Assembly: GCA_037176705.1 (NCBI GenBank)
Contig: CM073888.1
Coordinates: 44,212,810 to 44,276,809 of the forward strand
DNA length: 64,000 bases
Reading direction: 5' to 3'
From: Molossus alvarezi
Lineage: Eukaryota > Chordata > Mammalia > Chiroptera > Molossidae
Both the position numbers and the translations under genes were made by a program. The notes under the pieces are model-generated. The model did no database searches, was not told the DNA's origin, and worked only from the letters and a program-made list of their open reading frames with translations. The number at the start of each line of letters is the position of its first letter. Position 1 is the stretch's first letter. Below, one piece after another: positions 21,267 to 32,870 of the stretch.

Positions 21267-21826
21267 TTTATATTTCTTATGTTTTTGTTAGATTTATTTT
21301 ATATGTATTATAATTTTTATTACTAATGTTCATGAGATCTCTTTGAAAATTGTTTTTTAATTGTTTCTGCTATACAGAAATGCAGTTTATTCTGCATATT
21401 GGTTTTATATCCAATCACTCTGCTTGTCTATTATTTCTAATAATTAAAAAATATTTTTTTAAACTTCTTTGCAAATAAAGACAATCTTATTTTCTCCTTC
21501 CAAATTTTTGGCTTTTTGTTGTTGTTTTGCCCCAGGTAGAATTTTGAGTGCAAGGTTAATAAAATGGTGACACTGGCATTTTTTGTTTTGTTTTGTTTTC
21601 TGGATTTAAAGGGAATGCTTTTAGGTTCCTCCCTTAAGGGATAATGTTTGGTTTGATTTATTATAGATACTCTTCATCAGGTTAAATAAAACCTCTTCTA
21701 TTTCATAGTATTTTTTTCTTTTTTTAATCTGTTAATATGATGAGTAATATGTATAGGTTTCCTGCTATTAAGCCATCTTTGCATTCCAGAATTAAACCTC
21801 TTTTCATCAGTTTTCTTTTTATACAT

Positions 21827-21831
<5 letters not shown>

Positions 21832-21858
<27 letters not shown>
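21832..21858. repeat. (CA)n microsatellite
   Basis: Uninterrupted CA dinucleotides inside the decayed L1. Confidence 0.95.
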
Positions 21859-21862
<4 letters not shown>

Positions 21863-22456
21863 TTGGATTCAGTTTGCCAATATATAGTTTAGGTTTGTTT
21901 GTTTGTTTGGCTCTAAATTCTCGAATGAAATAGGCCTAAGGTTTTCCTTTCTGATAATGTGTTTGGGTTCATATCTAAGTTATATATGAATACGTTAGAG
22001 AGTATTGCTTCTCTTTCTGTTTTGTGGAAGAGTTTGAAATTTTGGAATATTCTTTTTTTTTCTAAGTTTGGTAGAGCTATTTATTTGAGTCTAGTTATTT
22101 TCTTTGTGTGAAGAACTTTTTAACTGCTAAACAGATGTTAATTATTTCCTTTATTCGTTATAGGATTATTCTATTTCTTCTTCTTTGGAAAGTTTGTTCT
22201 CCAGAAATTTATCTATTTTGTAAGTTTTCAAGTATATTGACATAATAATGATTATAGTATTTTCTAATTTTAAAAAAGTGGCTGATTTGTATTGAATTTA
22301 AAATATTTATTTCTGCCCTCTCTCATTCTTGATGAATCTTAAAGGGATTTTTCTATTTTTGTTGGTCTTTCTTTTTATTTTGATTTCTGCTCTTATCTTT
22401 ACTACCACCTTCCTAATTTTCTTTGGGTATATTGTTGTTTATTTTCTTTTTTTTGG

Positions 22457-22699
22457 TTAATCCTCCCCTGAGGATATATTTTCCATTGGTTTTTAGACAG
22501 AGTGGGAAGGAGGGAGAGAGGGCGGAAGGGAAGCATTGATGTGAGAGAAACACATCTATTAGTTGCCTCACGAAAATTCCCCAACTGGGGCTGGGATCAA
22601 ACCTGCAACCCAGGTACATACCCTTGACCAAGAATTGAACCCTTGACCCTTCAGCATGCTGGCCAATACTCTAACCCCTTAGCCACACTGTCCAGAGCT
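22457..22699 (-). mobile_element. VES SINE inside L1
   Basis: Hairpin TCCTCCCCTGAGGA near 22463 and head complement CTGTCCAGAGCT at 22699. TGTTGTTTATTTTCTT lies on both sides as target duplication. Confidence 0.92.
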
Positions 22700-23894
22700 G
22701 TTGTTTATTTTCTTAAGTTGGATATATAGTGCATTTATTTTAGTGCTTTTTTACTACTCTAGGCATGATTTCTTCTTTGACCCATGAGATATATAAGAGT
22801 ATGCCTTTCCATTTTAATAAAAGTGGGGAGATTTAATGTATCTTTTTAAAAATATATAATTAGGACGTGATTTGAAAGTAACAGTGTTTGAAATTAGTCG
22901 GGGACTGTTTTCTCTTTTACTGTCCTCTGGGGAAGTTCCTGTAAGATTGGAATTATCGGACTCACATGGGATTATCTGACTTAAGTGTTTAGCAGAACTC
23001 ATCTCTAAAGTCATCTAAGTCTAGTGCTTTCCTCAAGAAAAAATTTATCATTGCTTCCAAATTTACAAGTTTTTTGATGACCTGACATAAAAACTGTCCG
23101 TAGTATTCTTATATCGTTGTCATCTCTGCAGCATCTGCAGTTATGCCTCTGCTCCGTTCATAACACTTGTCTGTGTGTGTTCTCCCTTCTCCTTGATTGA
23201 CCTTGCCACATGTATGCTTATTAGGTGAGCATTATTTTGCTGATTCTTTTTTCTAAGTTCTTATTTATTTTCCAAGTTCTTATTGGTCGTCTCTTCTAAT
23301 GTAAATATGTAAGGTACTGCTCTACCTATATTCTACAAATTTTTGTTTAGTGTTTTTATCTTTCAGTTCTCTGTATTTTCTAGTTTATATTATGATTTTT
23401 CCTGTGACTCATGATCTGTTTAAAGGTGTGTTTCAAGTTTTCCAGGTGTACAGAGTTATTTCATTTATCTTTTTGTTACTGATTTCTGACTTAGTCCCAT
23501 TGTCATCAAAGAATATGATCTGATTTATAAAAAACTTTGTTCTTGACTATATTTTCTTTGATCACACGTACTATTTAAGATGATAAGCCTTAACCTTTCC
23601 AGGCCCTCCCATCTCCCGTCCACTGCTTTATGGCTCTCCATGGCACTTTTTCTCATCGGATCTTTTTAATACTGACTTCATGTTGTTTAGGGGCTTTTTA
23701 AATTCCCTACATATATGAAAGCTGGCGATGTAATTAAAATAATACCTACAAATTTTTTTAAATCCAGCATTTTAGTTTCAACAGAAGGGTCATGCAGGAG
23801 TAGCCATCTAATTTACTATAATGTGGGAAGTTGAAGTCTGATTTCAGTGGTATGTTGTTGTTGTTGTCGTTTTTAACCCATCAATACATTACTC

Positions 23895-24135
23895 TTTTTA
23901 AAAATTGAGATATAATTGACATATAACATTAGGTTAGTTTCAGGTGTATAACATAATGATTTGATATCTGTAGGTATTGTGAAATGACCGCCACAATAAG
24001 CCTAGTTAACATCCATCACCATACATAGCCATAATTGTTTTTCTTGTGATGAGAACTTTTAAGATCTACTCTCTTAGCAACTTTCATACAGTTGTTTTTA
24101 ATTTATCCAATATTGAGTTCTGTTTTAGCAAGAGA
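23895..24135 (-). mobile_element. L1M 3' end
   Basis: AAATTGAGATATAATTGACATAT, TTTCAGGTGTATAACATAATG, GCCTAGTTAACATCCATCACC and GAGAACTTTTAAGATCTACTC are L1M 3' UTR landmarks, reversed. A separate element from the ORF2 segment to its left, because it starts again at the 3' terminus. Confidence 0.75.
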
Positions 24136-24429
24136 ACCCTATTATATATATAGTTCAAGTTACTTTGGGAAAGTAAGTGTTTTTTTGTTGTTGTTTTTCA
24201 TAAATAGAATTATAGGGGTCTGGTCCTTGCCATCCAAAAATGATGTTTATAATCCAAGATCACCCTACACTGAAGAGGATACACATACAAGAGAGCAAAT
24301 AATGTTACACTAACACTTTTACGTTCTTTATATATATGTCTGCACATGGAAAAGCCCAGGATATATGGGTTTCTGGGATAGAAATGTTAGTGAGAACCAG
24401 AGAAAACCTCTCCTGCATGTGAGAATGCC

Positions 24430-25080
24430 CAAACCTGTAGATAATTTTTATGAACTTATTTGAGCCAAACTCAGGTCCTGTGCCTGGGTGCAAGGTCTCA
24501 AAACAGTCCAGAGAACAGTTTTTGCAGCTTCTTTTACGCACTTGAAATGAAGGAGGGAATGTAAGGAAGAAAGCAAGGCAGAGGTCAGGTTACAGGAGAG
24601 TTAACAAGATTATGTGCTTTTTGAGGGTTAGTATCAAGGTTATCACTTCTGGTATTTCAAAGGTGTTTTAACCTAGATGCACAAGAACAATGGACAGGGC
24701 TTAAAACCGTTCACTCGCCCTGGCCAGTGGTGAGAGCGTCAGCCCGCAGAACCCAGGGTCTCATGTGTGATTCCAGTCAAGGGCACGTGCTGGAGTAGGA
24801 GGTCGATCCCCAGCCCCTGTTGTGTCATGAGGGAGGCAACCAATCTCTCTCTCTTTCTGTCTCTCTTTCTCTTGCGTCACTGTTTTTCTCTCTCTCTCCC
24901 TTCCAATCTATCTAAAAATCAACGGAAAAATATCCTCAGGTAAGGAATAGAAAACAAAAACAAAAAAGACAACCTTGCACTAAAGAAGTTATAAGCCTGG
25001 GGCATGACAACCCCCCTGCGAGCTGCCCAGTTAGGAATTTATGATCAGATAACCTCTGAGGTTACTTTCCATACAGGTCC
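24430..25080. repeat. LTR-like dispersed repeat, copy 1, split by a VES SINE
   Basis: AATTTTTATGAACTTATTTGAGCC, CACTTGAAATGAAGGAGGGAA, ACCTAGATGCACAAGAACAATG and AGTTAGGAATTTATGATCAG recur in the same order at 56390-57010, and in weaker form at 26397-26945. Length and texture suggest a solo LTR of an old endogenous retrovirus-like element; the family was not identified. No gag, pol or env coding sequence is associated. Confidence 0.5.
24717..24966 (+). mobile_element. VES SINE inserted in LTR-like repeat
   Basis: Head CGCCCTGGCCAGTGGTGAGAGC has lost part of the A box; B-box region, CT-rich stretch, degraded hairpin TCCTCAGGTAAGGA and A-rich tail are present. Confidence 0.85.
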
Positions 25081-26135
25081 CTGCCCCCTACCTTTTTTTC
25101 TGTCCACACTCTGATACAGGCAAGAGCATGAAAATGTTTGTCCATTTCTGATTAATCTGAGATTCTTTTGGGAACTCTGGGGTCTTGGCAAACATCCAGC
25201 CTAGTCTTTCCCTGTTGCAGTTTGCAGGTGCAACTTTCTTTTCCTTGTGGAGCTGCTTCACCCCTTCTCCCCTTCACCCTTGGGGTTCCACTAGAGCTGC
25301 CTGCAGAGACCTGTAACAGTACAGGGCCCCAGGGAAGACCGAGCACCCTCCAGCCGGCTTGGCCTCACTGCAGAATAGCCAACCTGGCATAACGAGAGCA
25401 TTTACAAGGGTTCTAGGAGCTCTCTAAGGGCTTGAGGTCCCAGGTTCTGGTGTCACTTTTAACTCCCTCCCCCCGCGATCCATGGAAGACCTCTGGACTT
25501 TTGCCCTTCCTTCGCCTGCATTTTTCCCAAGGCGCTGCTTACAAAAACAGCTCCCTCCCTCGGAGCTCCAGCAGTTCAGATAGAACAGTAGGTGAGAGCT
25601 GTCTCAAGCCGGACAAGTTTCACTTCTGAGAAAGCTCAGGTTTAGACCGGCTGGGAAGGGAGCCTCCTATCATTATTTACCCAGGGGAGGAGCAGGAAGA
25701 AGCCGGTCCACTCCTCTTGCTCTGTTTGCAGTGGCCGTGTGGCACCTCGGACACACAGGTCTCGTGGGGGGATCGGTGAGGATTTTGTCTGGGGTCCGTA
25801 CTGATTGTCCACAGTTGAGTGCAGTTCAGTCAGATTGTGGTCCATAAGCACCATGAAAAAGCCAGAACTCAGCCAAAGGTGTTCCTGGTCCCTGTGCTTA
25901 GAGGAGGGGAGATAAGAGGAGGTTGGTCAAAAGAGCACCTCCGGGCGTCCGCCTGACCCCTCGGCTCAATGATCTTGCCCTGATTTCTTCGCTGTGCACA
26001 GCGTTCACCTTTCTTCTCATCCTTAGTGACAGTGGGCCCATTCTTTGCTGATAACATGGCACAGAAAACTGGTGCACGGTGAGAATTTAGCAGAGAGAGT
26101 TTGGTAGGTTTTGTATTCCTTAGGATTTTCTGAGT
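25081..26135. other. Intronic sequence, nothing recognised
   Basis: Moderately GC-rich, with short frames that show no family signature. No repeat recognised. Confidence 0.35.
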
Positions 26136-26396
26136 ACTACACCTCCCTCATCCGCGGTTTGGCTTTCCGTGGTTTCCTTTTGGTCAGTCATGGTCTGAAA
26201 ATATTAAATAGAAAACAACAGAGGTAAAGAATTCATAAATTTTAGATCGTGTGCCGTTCTGAGTAAGTGATGACATTTTCGATGTCCAGCTCCTCGAGTC
26301 CAGGATGTGAATCACCCCTTTGTCCAGCACCTCCAGGCCGTGGATGCTCCCCACCCCTTATGCACTTAGTAGTATCAATGTAAGAAACGTTCAGAC

Positions 26397-26945
26397 TTAT
26401 AGAGAATTTTTGTGAGTTAATATGGGCCAAACTGTCAACAACTGACAGGAAGCAAAATCTCAACGGATTGAGATACTGCACCAGAGAATGGCAGTTTTGC
26501 ACCTTATTTTACACATTATAATCAAAAGAGCAGGCACAAGTGGGTAACATGAAATCCACTGGTGATAAATTAGGGAGGTGGGAGAAAGCACAGCGGGGAA
26601 ACCTCTGGGGTCAGATGAGAAGTAAAATGATAGACACATACACCTTTTACATGGGTGGGTATGGGGCAGTTAACAGTCAACAATTAACTCCGTAACAATG
26701 AGGGGATTTGTGGTCTCCAAAGAGTGGTGCTTTGAGAGGTTCTGCCAAAGGAAAGTTACTTTGACATTCCAAAGATTTGTTATCGTAGATGCAAAAAGAC
26801 AACAGACAGGCTCAGTTAGGTAAAGACTAACCTTTGTCAGGGAAGATGCCGGCCTACCACATGACCACCTGCCGTAAACTGCTTTTAGTTAAAAAGTTTT
26901 CATTTCAGACCATCCTGTGTGGTTACTGTAGGTCTCTGAGTTTGC
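26397..26945. repeat. LTR-like repeat, copy 2, inserted in the Tigger fossil
   Basis: GAATTTTTGTGAGTTAATATGGGCC, ACATTCCAAAGATTTGTTATCG and GTAGATGCAAAAAGACAACAG align with the LTR-like repeat at 24430 and 56390, more diverged. It separates the two halves of the Tigger fossil. Boundaries are approximate. Confidence 0.45.
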
Positions 26946-26956
26946 AAGGCCGCCTC

Positions 26957-27083
26957 GCAGGCCTCCCTGAGCTCACCAGGTTCGTCCACAGTAGCCATCC
27001 ACTGTCACAGTATCACAGAGCTTGTGTTCATGGAACTCTTATTTTTCTTGACAATGGCTCCACACGCATGAGCATTGATGCTG
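26957..27083 (+). repeat. 127-bp local duplication, copy A
   Basis: From GCAGGCCTCCCTGAGCTCACC to GAGCATTGATGCTG. The same 127 bp recur at 27624-27750 with about five substitutions and no indel, so roughly 96% identical. Part of it belongs to the Tigger fossil. Confidence 0.9.
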
Positions 27084-27623
27084 GCGATTCAGGTGTGCCA
27101 AAGAGAAGCTGTAAAGTGCTTCCTTTAAGAGAAAAGGTAGGTATGCATAGGAAATGACATAGTATATATAGGGTTTGGAACTATTCGAGATTCTGGGCAT
27201 CCACTGTGGGACGTGAAACATGTCCTCTGAGGATGAAGGGGGGGACGGCCATTATTACAAAGAGAGAAAGGGTTAATGACTGCTTTTTCAAATGGCTGCT
27301 CCGTTTTAATTGAATTTCTGTTACAATTGCATTAAACATGTATATGGGAACTCTCAAATGTTTCACCAAAAGGCCATGTTTGAAAGATTTCCAGGTACCT
27401 AATCTACAAATAAATATCTCTTGTTTGAAGCTGGGAACTCTGCTTCCTACAGTTTGGTTAGCATTGTTGTCTTTTCTGTCAAGCATCTCCTTTCCTCCAG
27501 GGGTCTTGGAATTAAATTGTGAAATGATTTAATGAAATAATTTAATCAGACTGCTGGGGTCTGAATCCTGGCCCAGCCCATCTCTAGCTACTTAGCTGCA
27601 GACAAATGACTGACTCTCACCCT

Positions 27624-27766
27624 GCAGGCCTCCCTGAGCTCACCAGGTTCGTCCACAGTAGCCATCCACTGTCACAGTATCAGAGAGCTTGTGTTCACGG
27701 AACTCTTACTTTACTTGACAATGGCCCCACACGCATGAGCATTGATGCTGACGCATGAGCATTGAT
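27624..27766 (+). repeat. 127-bp local duplication, copy B, with a 20-bp tandem extension
   Basis: 27624-27750 matches 26957-27083. Directly after it ACGCATGAGCATTGAT (27751-27766) repeats 27731-27746, a small tandem duplication absent from copy A. The flanks do not continue the Tigger fossil. Confidence 0.9.
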
Positions 27767-28203
27767 TCCTGTACAGTGGACACAATGGTAGTGGTTAACT
27801 TCAGGGCATTGTTGAGACAAGTGGAGTGTTGAACCGAAAAACCATCTGGAACACAACAAGTGCTCAAAAGATGCTCATATATCAACTCTGGCTCTGGAAG
27901 CAATGATAGTAAGCTTTAGGTTATAAAAGACTTGGTAGCCAAGAGGAGCCTCAGGAAATGTGAGGGCTGAATGTACTGTGGTATCCTGGGTGGGACCTGG
28001 GGACAGGAAAAGGACAGCAGGTAAAAACTAAGGAAATCTGAATAAAGGATGAGTGGAGTGTCAGTTAATTTTTAAAAATACTGCGTAAGAGTAGGAAAAT
28101 AAAACATTTTCCATTAAAAAAAATCTCACTCATATAACTTTTATGGGTACAAAAAAACTTGCTGGCTAAAGTATAGAATTGTACGGCAAAAATGGAAATG
28201 CTT
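27767..28203. other. Intronic sequence, nothing recognised
   Basis: No repeat or gene signature recognised. Confidence 0.35.
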
Positions 28204-28385
28204 GCCCCAGCTGGGTGGCTCTGCGGGTTGAAGCATCATCCCATACACCGAAAAGGCTGTGGGTTCGCTCTCCCGTCAGGGCTCATACAGGAGGCAACCA
28301 GTCAGTGTTTCTCTCTTTCTCTCTCCCTTCGTCTCTCTCTAAAATCAATAAACATATCCTCGGATGAGGATTTCAAAAATTTTTA
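28204..28385 (+). mobile_element. VES SINE, short form
   Basis: Head GCCCCAGCTGGGTGGCTCTG, CATCCCATACACCGAAAAGG, CT-rich stretch, hairpin TCCTCGGATGAGGA. The middle is shortened relative to other copies. Confidence 0.87.
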
Positions 28386-29004
28386 AAGAAAGGAAATTCT
28401 CAAATAGATTGGAGAATATCCTTCCAAGGGCATCATTTCTGTTTTTCATTTATAATACTTATATATTTATTTACTAAACAAATGTGATCGTTTGTAGAAT
28501 AGGTACGATAGACTTTCTTTTTGCTCAATGGTGTATCACCAATGCCAGGCTACTCAGAGATGGTCCGTAGACCAATGGTGTTTAGTAAACTATTTATTAC
28601 CAGGAGATAAGGTAGCACTGCTTCCATTGTCCAGAAAGTCTTGCTCTGAAAGAAGGTCAGCTAAACTACACAGTGCTTAGTGATGTGATGGTTTAGGTCC
28701 TGGCGAAAGCTCTCGATCTCACTGGGGATCAGCCCCAGAGTTGGCTAATCTTTGTTTGAGTAGAACTGGTCTACACCACTCCACAGCAACACACAGATCT
28801 GCCTTATCCCTTTAATAGCTATTACTGTTACTTGTTCTTTGTTGATGCAGAGGCAAGATTGTCCTTCAAATGGAACAGTGGTGACACTGACCATTGACCA
28901 CCTGTGTACCTTAATCTTCATCCGTTTCTGTGATTGGGCCTCCTGTAGGAAGGCAACGTGTCTAGAGGTTAATATTTTAGATAAATCCAATTCAAAGTAT
29001 GGCT
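28386..29004. other. Intronic sequence, nothing recognised
   Basis: No clear repeat. TGGTCCGTAGACCAATGG near 28560 hints at an old hAT MITE but is too short to call. Confidence 0.3.
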
Positions 29005-29140
29005 CTTCTTGGAGCCTCAATGTTCTAATTTGAAAAGAGTATGACGATTGCATCTCTTTCATAAGATTGTTGTGGGAATTAAATGAGATTATACCTGTAA
29101 ATAAGGCTAAATGAAAAGTGAGCTGCAATAATAATAATAA
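29005..29140 (+). repeat. MIR fragment
   Basis: CCTCAATGTTCTAATTTGAAAAG and GTTGTGGGAATTAAATGAGAT match the 3' half of MIR. Confidence 0.6.
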
Positions 29141-29297
29141 CCACTGTTTGAAGCTATTGTCTTAATTAGTGACAAATTTTGTTTTTAAATAATTTAGAAC
29201 TCATCTCCAGAGAGATTAAAATTACATAATAGACTTAAATTTTACAAAGCAAACGTTAAAAATATGGATTTTAATGGATCTTTAGAAAAGCAATGGG

Positions 29298-29550
29298 AGC
29301 CCTGGCCAGTTTGGCTCAGCGGTTAGAGTGTCGGCCCGCGGACCAGACCGGCCTGGGTTCAGTTCCCACTAAGGGCACGTACCTCAGTTGCAGTTTGTCC
29401 CCGGCCCTGGTTGGGACCATCGAGTGGGTGGCAACCACTCGATGTGTCTCTCTCACATTGAAGTTTCTCTCTCTCTTCCCCTCTCTCTCCCTCCCACACT
29501 ATATGAAGATAAATGCAAAAATGTCCTCAGTTGAGGATAAACAACAAAAG
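29298..29550 (+). mobile_element. VES SINE, full length
   Basis: Head GCCCTGGCCAGTTTGGCTCAG, CT-rich part, hairpin TCCTCAGTTGAGGA. AGAAAAGCAATGG flanks both sides (29284 and about 29556). Confidence 0.93.
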
Positions 29551-30859
29551 AAAGAAAAGCAATGGTAGACATCCACCAACCACTAGGAGCTATCCTGGGC
29601 CCAATCTCAGAAGAATTGTGTTGGTTGACCACCTATGACATTTAGCCTCAAAAAGACACTGTTACAATTCCTTGCATCATTCCTGTTAGAGAACCTTGAG
29701 GGCTAATGAATTCTGTTTTCTGTGTGTGTGTGATTGGGGCTCTAAATGCAGACTGCTTACCATTAACCTGCACTAGTTGTTCATGAAGGGTTTCAGTTAT
29801 TTTCAGCCACTGTCAAAGGCATTACCTGGTCATTTGCTTCCAGATGGACCATATCCGTATGGCATGTGTCTGTGTGCATGTGTGTTTCTTTCCTCTCTGG
29901 GAGCACCCTTCCTAAAGAACACCCACGGCAGACACTCATCGCATGTCCTTGGTCAGCAGCTTACTGTCACAAGTCTTCCAGTAACTTCACTCCGATTTTT
30001 CCTGTCACCTATAGGTATTCGCTATATCATTAAAGTCTTTATAACTTGATTGTTTTGAAGTAAGACCTAGTCTTTCCTAATAATGAATCAGAGAAAAGCT
30101 TGGGTCTAGACTGATACTTGTGACTCGATGCAGAATGCCTCGTTCTAACATAAATGTTGTTTGCAGTTATTACTGCTACTGTCTGCAGTCTCAGCGGCTA
30201 ACATTTATAGTGTGTTGCTTTTGAGGGAGGTAATATTGGTGTCATTTCTGTATTTGTAGGGTAAACGAAACTCAAAATTTAGAAACCTGAGGTAGCTTCC
30301 CCAACATAGATACTAAAAAGTTGCCACCAGGGTTCGGACCTGTGTTCCAACCGTCCTGCAGAACTAGGTAAGGGTGGCGCCTTATGAAAAGTTAAATGCT
30401 CAGATTTCATGCCAGTCACTGTCTTTAAATTTCCAAAAAGCTAGGAAGAATAATGACCGTCTTTGTCTCAATAAAGAGTTTATATCAGTTCAGATAAAAG
30501 TGCTTTTTGTTCAATGATGTGTACTAACATTACATTGTTGCCTTATGATCTCAGTGGATTGCTTGATGAGGAAACTCACGGTGGAGTTCTCTTTCTAGCA
30601 GTAGAGAAGGCATGTGGGGGAGAAATATATAAAAAGTCCTGAACTGGAACAGTTGCTACACACAGTGCTCTGTTCCTGGGGGTAGTCGCTGCCTCCTCCT
30701 CTGTTACTGCTGCTGAAAGGCCTTGCCGGTCCCCGGTGAAGAGGCCCCTCCCTGTCTTGATTTCTCCCGGAAAGAAGTTGTATCTCTTTAGCTAGGTTCT
30801 CTAAATTCACTTAGGACTTCGTTTTGTTGCTATTGTTCCTCAGTGAGTGGAGGTAGGGC
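29551..30859. other. Intronic sequence, nothing recognised
   Basis: No confident repeat or gene. The short frames here lack family signatures. Confidence 0.35.
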
Positions 30860-31030
30860 TTCCGGGAGAACCACAGTGTGGATCAGAATCACCTGGAGGG
30901 ACGGCTTAAGGCTGAAAGCAGTGTGCGGGCCGCCACCCCCACCCTAGGCTTTGCACCCTTCAAGCTCCTAGGCGATGCCCATGCTCTGGGCTCCAGCCCA
31001 CTCTTCCGGAACCATTGCTGTAGAAATCAA
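30860..31030. mobile_element. hAT-Charlie MITE relic
   Basis: GTGTGGATCAGAATCACCTGGAGG, CCACCCCCACCCTAGG, CTCCTAGGCGATGCCCATGC and GGAACCATTGC follow the pattern of the small Charlie-derived MITEs. Exact family not assigned. Confidence 0.55.
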
Positions 31031-32172
31031 AGCAGTTTTGTAGCTTCCTTAAGTTTAGCCAATTTAGATGCAAATTTTCCTCCCAATTTCTCTAAGATCT
31101 TTCCCTCTCTTACAGTTGCTCTCAACTCCTGTAAATGGACATCAAATCATGGCCATTGAAACTAAGACTGTAGAAAACGCCTGCAGCCATGCTTTGCTGC
31201 CCATCCCACCCTTTCCTTAGTGTGTTAGTTTCTCACATTATGGAGAGCCTCCTCACATCACACGGGGAAAATGGAAAATTAAAGTGGGGACATGATGAGC
31301 CCTCAAGGAATAAAGGTTCCGTTTCCCTGCAAATCCACATGTGCTTTTGAACAAAGGGAAAGGAAGGCAAGAAGAGGTACCCTTCTTAGGACCTGGGATC
31401 CTGTAGCATGTCACAGGTTTCCACCGTCACTACCCACCCAGGACCCTCCGGAGACTTGACACCCAGCTGTGGAACAACTGATGTGTGTTGTTTTGTGGAT
31501 TATGGTTAATTTAAGTTAGTGTAAGGATGACAGTTTTTCTCTAAACAGGTAATTCTATTATGTTTCATGAGAGCTTTTATTTGATTAAAAAAAAAAAAAT
31601 CCTAGGTCCATGACAGTTCATGAAATTCCAGTAGCAGTGGTTACAAGGGAATTACAACTTACGTGAGGGTTAGGATCGCAAGTTAAACAATAAGGAGAAA
31701 AATTAAAATTATACTTTTGAAAATCCCCAAGTACCAGGTTACCCAGAACTACATTCATGAAAGTTCAGAAGTCAGAAAGCAACTTACATTTCTGTTTGTT
31801 TATAAAATACAGCCTCACACTTCCATATGGCTAAGGTCTAGTTGAAAGAGCCAAAGGATTTTGAGGAAAATAAGATTTTTTCTTCACTCATCAGTCCCTT
31901 CCAAGTAAATACGTACATGTGGTTAAATTCCAATAAATTAAATGTGCTTATAGTGTGACTCTATTATACTGTTAAGATAATTGAAACATTTGATTCTCAG
32001 TTACTGGCTTAAATTCTTTTATGGTCATGCAGGAATTAAATAGCATTCATTCAACAAACAACTAGATGTTTTCTTAAGGCACCTTCTTTGGCTTACAGTA
32101 CTTGCTCAGGCAGAGTTCATTGAATTAACAACTAATGAAGCACAGCCTGTGTCTTTTTATGGATTGTGTCCT
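31031..32172. other. Intronic sequence, nothing recognised
   Basis: No repeat or gene signature recognised; a poly(A) run of 13 is at 31588-31600. Confidence 0.35.
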
Positions 32173-32220
32173 AGCTTTATTTTATTTTATTTTATTTTAT
32201 TTTATTTTATTTTATTTTTT
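32173..32220. repeat. (TTTTA)n microsatellite
   Basis: About nine pentamers, directly adjoining the reversed A tail of the next VES SINE and probably grown from it. Confidence 0.9.
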
Positions 32221-32434
32221 AATCCTCACCTGAGGAGATGTTTTTTTTATTGATTCCAGAAAGAGAGGAAGGAAGAAGGAGAGAAAAATCAATGTGAAAG
32301 AGAAACATCAATTGGTCGCCTTCTGTATGCACCCCAACGGGATCAAACCCGAGACCTTGGTGCGTGCCCTGACCGGGAATTGAACCCGAGCCCTTTGGGT
32401 GTGTGGGTTGACTCTCTAACCACACTGACCAGAA
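32217..32434 (-). mobile_element. VES SINE, - orientation
   Basis: Hairpin TCCTCACCTGAGGA at 32223-32236 and minus-strand head near 32434 with part of the A box deleted. Confidence 0.85.
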
Positions 32435-32714
32435 TTCCTTTCTTAGCTTTTGCTATATATTATGTTAGAGGTGTTTTCAATTTAAGAAAACGTTGTACAG
32501 GAAAAAAATGAGTTCTGCCTGGGAGAGTACAGGTCAGACTGTGGGAGAGACACTCGGTCCGTCTTGATGGATGAGTAGGAGTTCTCCAGGAAAGGAAAGG
32601 CATTCTATAGAAAGCGAAGTCTCCTTGAATGATTGTGTTTTTCCATTTTAGGAATTATTTGCTTAGTGTTTTAAATGCTTTGAACAGAGTAAGGAGATAA
32701 GAATAGAAAGGTAA

Positions 32715-32870
32715 TGCTGATAGAGCTAATGGCTACCGTGGGCCTGGCAGTAGAACTGTACTTTGCAGGCATTCTTTTGTTTGCATCTCACAAGAAACAT
32801 GGGGTAGACACGGCTAATTCCATTTTGCAGATGAGAAAAATAAGAAAAGTTTATGTGTCAGAGATTACAT
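32715..32870 (-). repeat. MIR fragment
   Basis: CTGTACTTTGCAGGCATTC, TTTGCATCTCACAAGAAAC and TTCCATTTTGCAGATGAG are reversed MIR landmarks. Confidence 0.6.

Larger units (their letters stand above)
20530..23575 (-). mobile_element. L1 LINE, ORF2 region, antisense to SRGAP1, decayed
   Basis: Long AT-rich sequence whose reverse complement carries L1 ORF2 landmarks: CTTAATTACTGTAGCTTTATAAT, ATATTCTTCCTACCCATGAATATG, CTGTTAATATGATGAGTAATATG, GCCATCTTTGCATTCCAG, CTTTGACCCATGAGATATA and CATTGTCATCAAAGAATATGATC, in the right relative order. No long frame remains. Two VES SINEs (21068, 22457) and a (CA)n tract interrupt it. Confidence 0.75.
26136..27246 (+). mobile_element. Tigger-type fossil, split by an LTR-like insertion
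   Basis: The left end (CCTCCCTCATCCGCGGTTTGGC at 26142) and the right end (CCTCTGAGGATGAAGGGGGG at 27224-27243) form the imperfect inverted terminus of a Tigger/pogo family with CCCCCTTATCC ends. Interior strings TGTGCCGTTCTGAGTAAG and GGAAATGACATAGTATATATAGGG are typical of its internally deleted copies. Around 27075-27140 the + strand still reads SIDAGDSGVPKRSCKVLPLREKV, the first residues of a Tigger-family transposase, behind a broken start. Non-functional. The middle, about 26397-26945, is foreign. Confidence 0.7.

Noticed and set aside
20530..23575. Possible active L1
   Set aside because: No long ORF2 frame remains and two SINEs interrupt it; it is a fossil.
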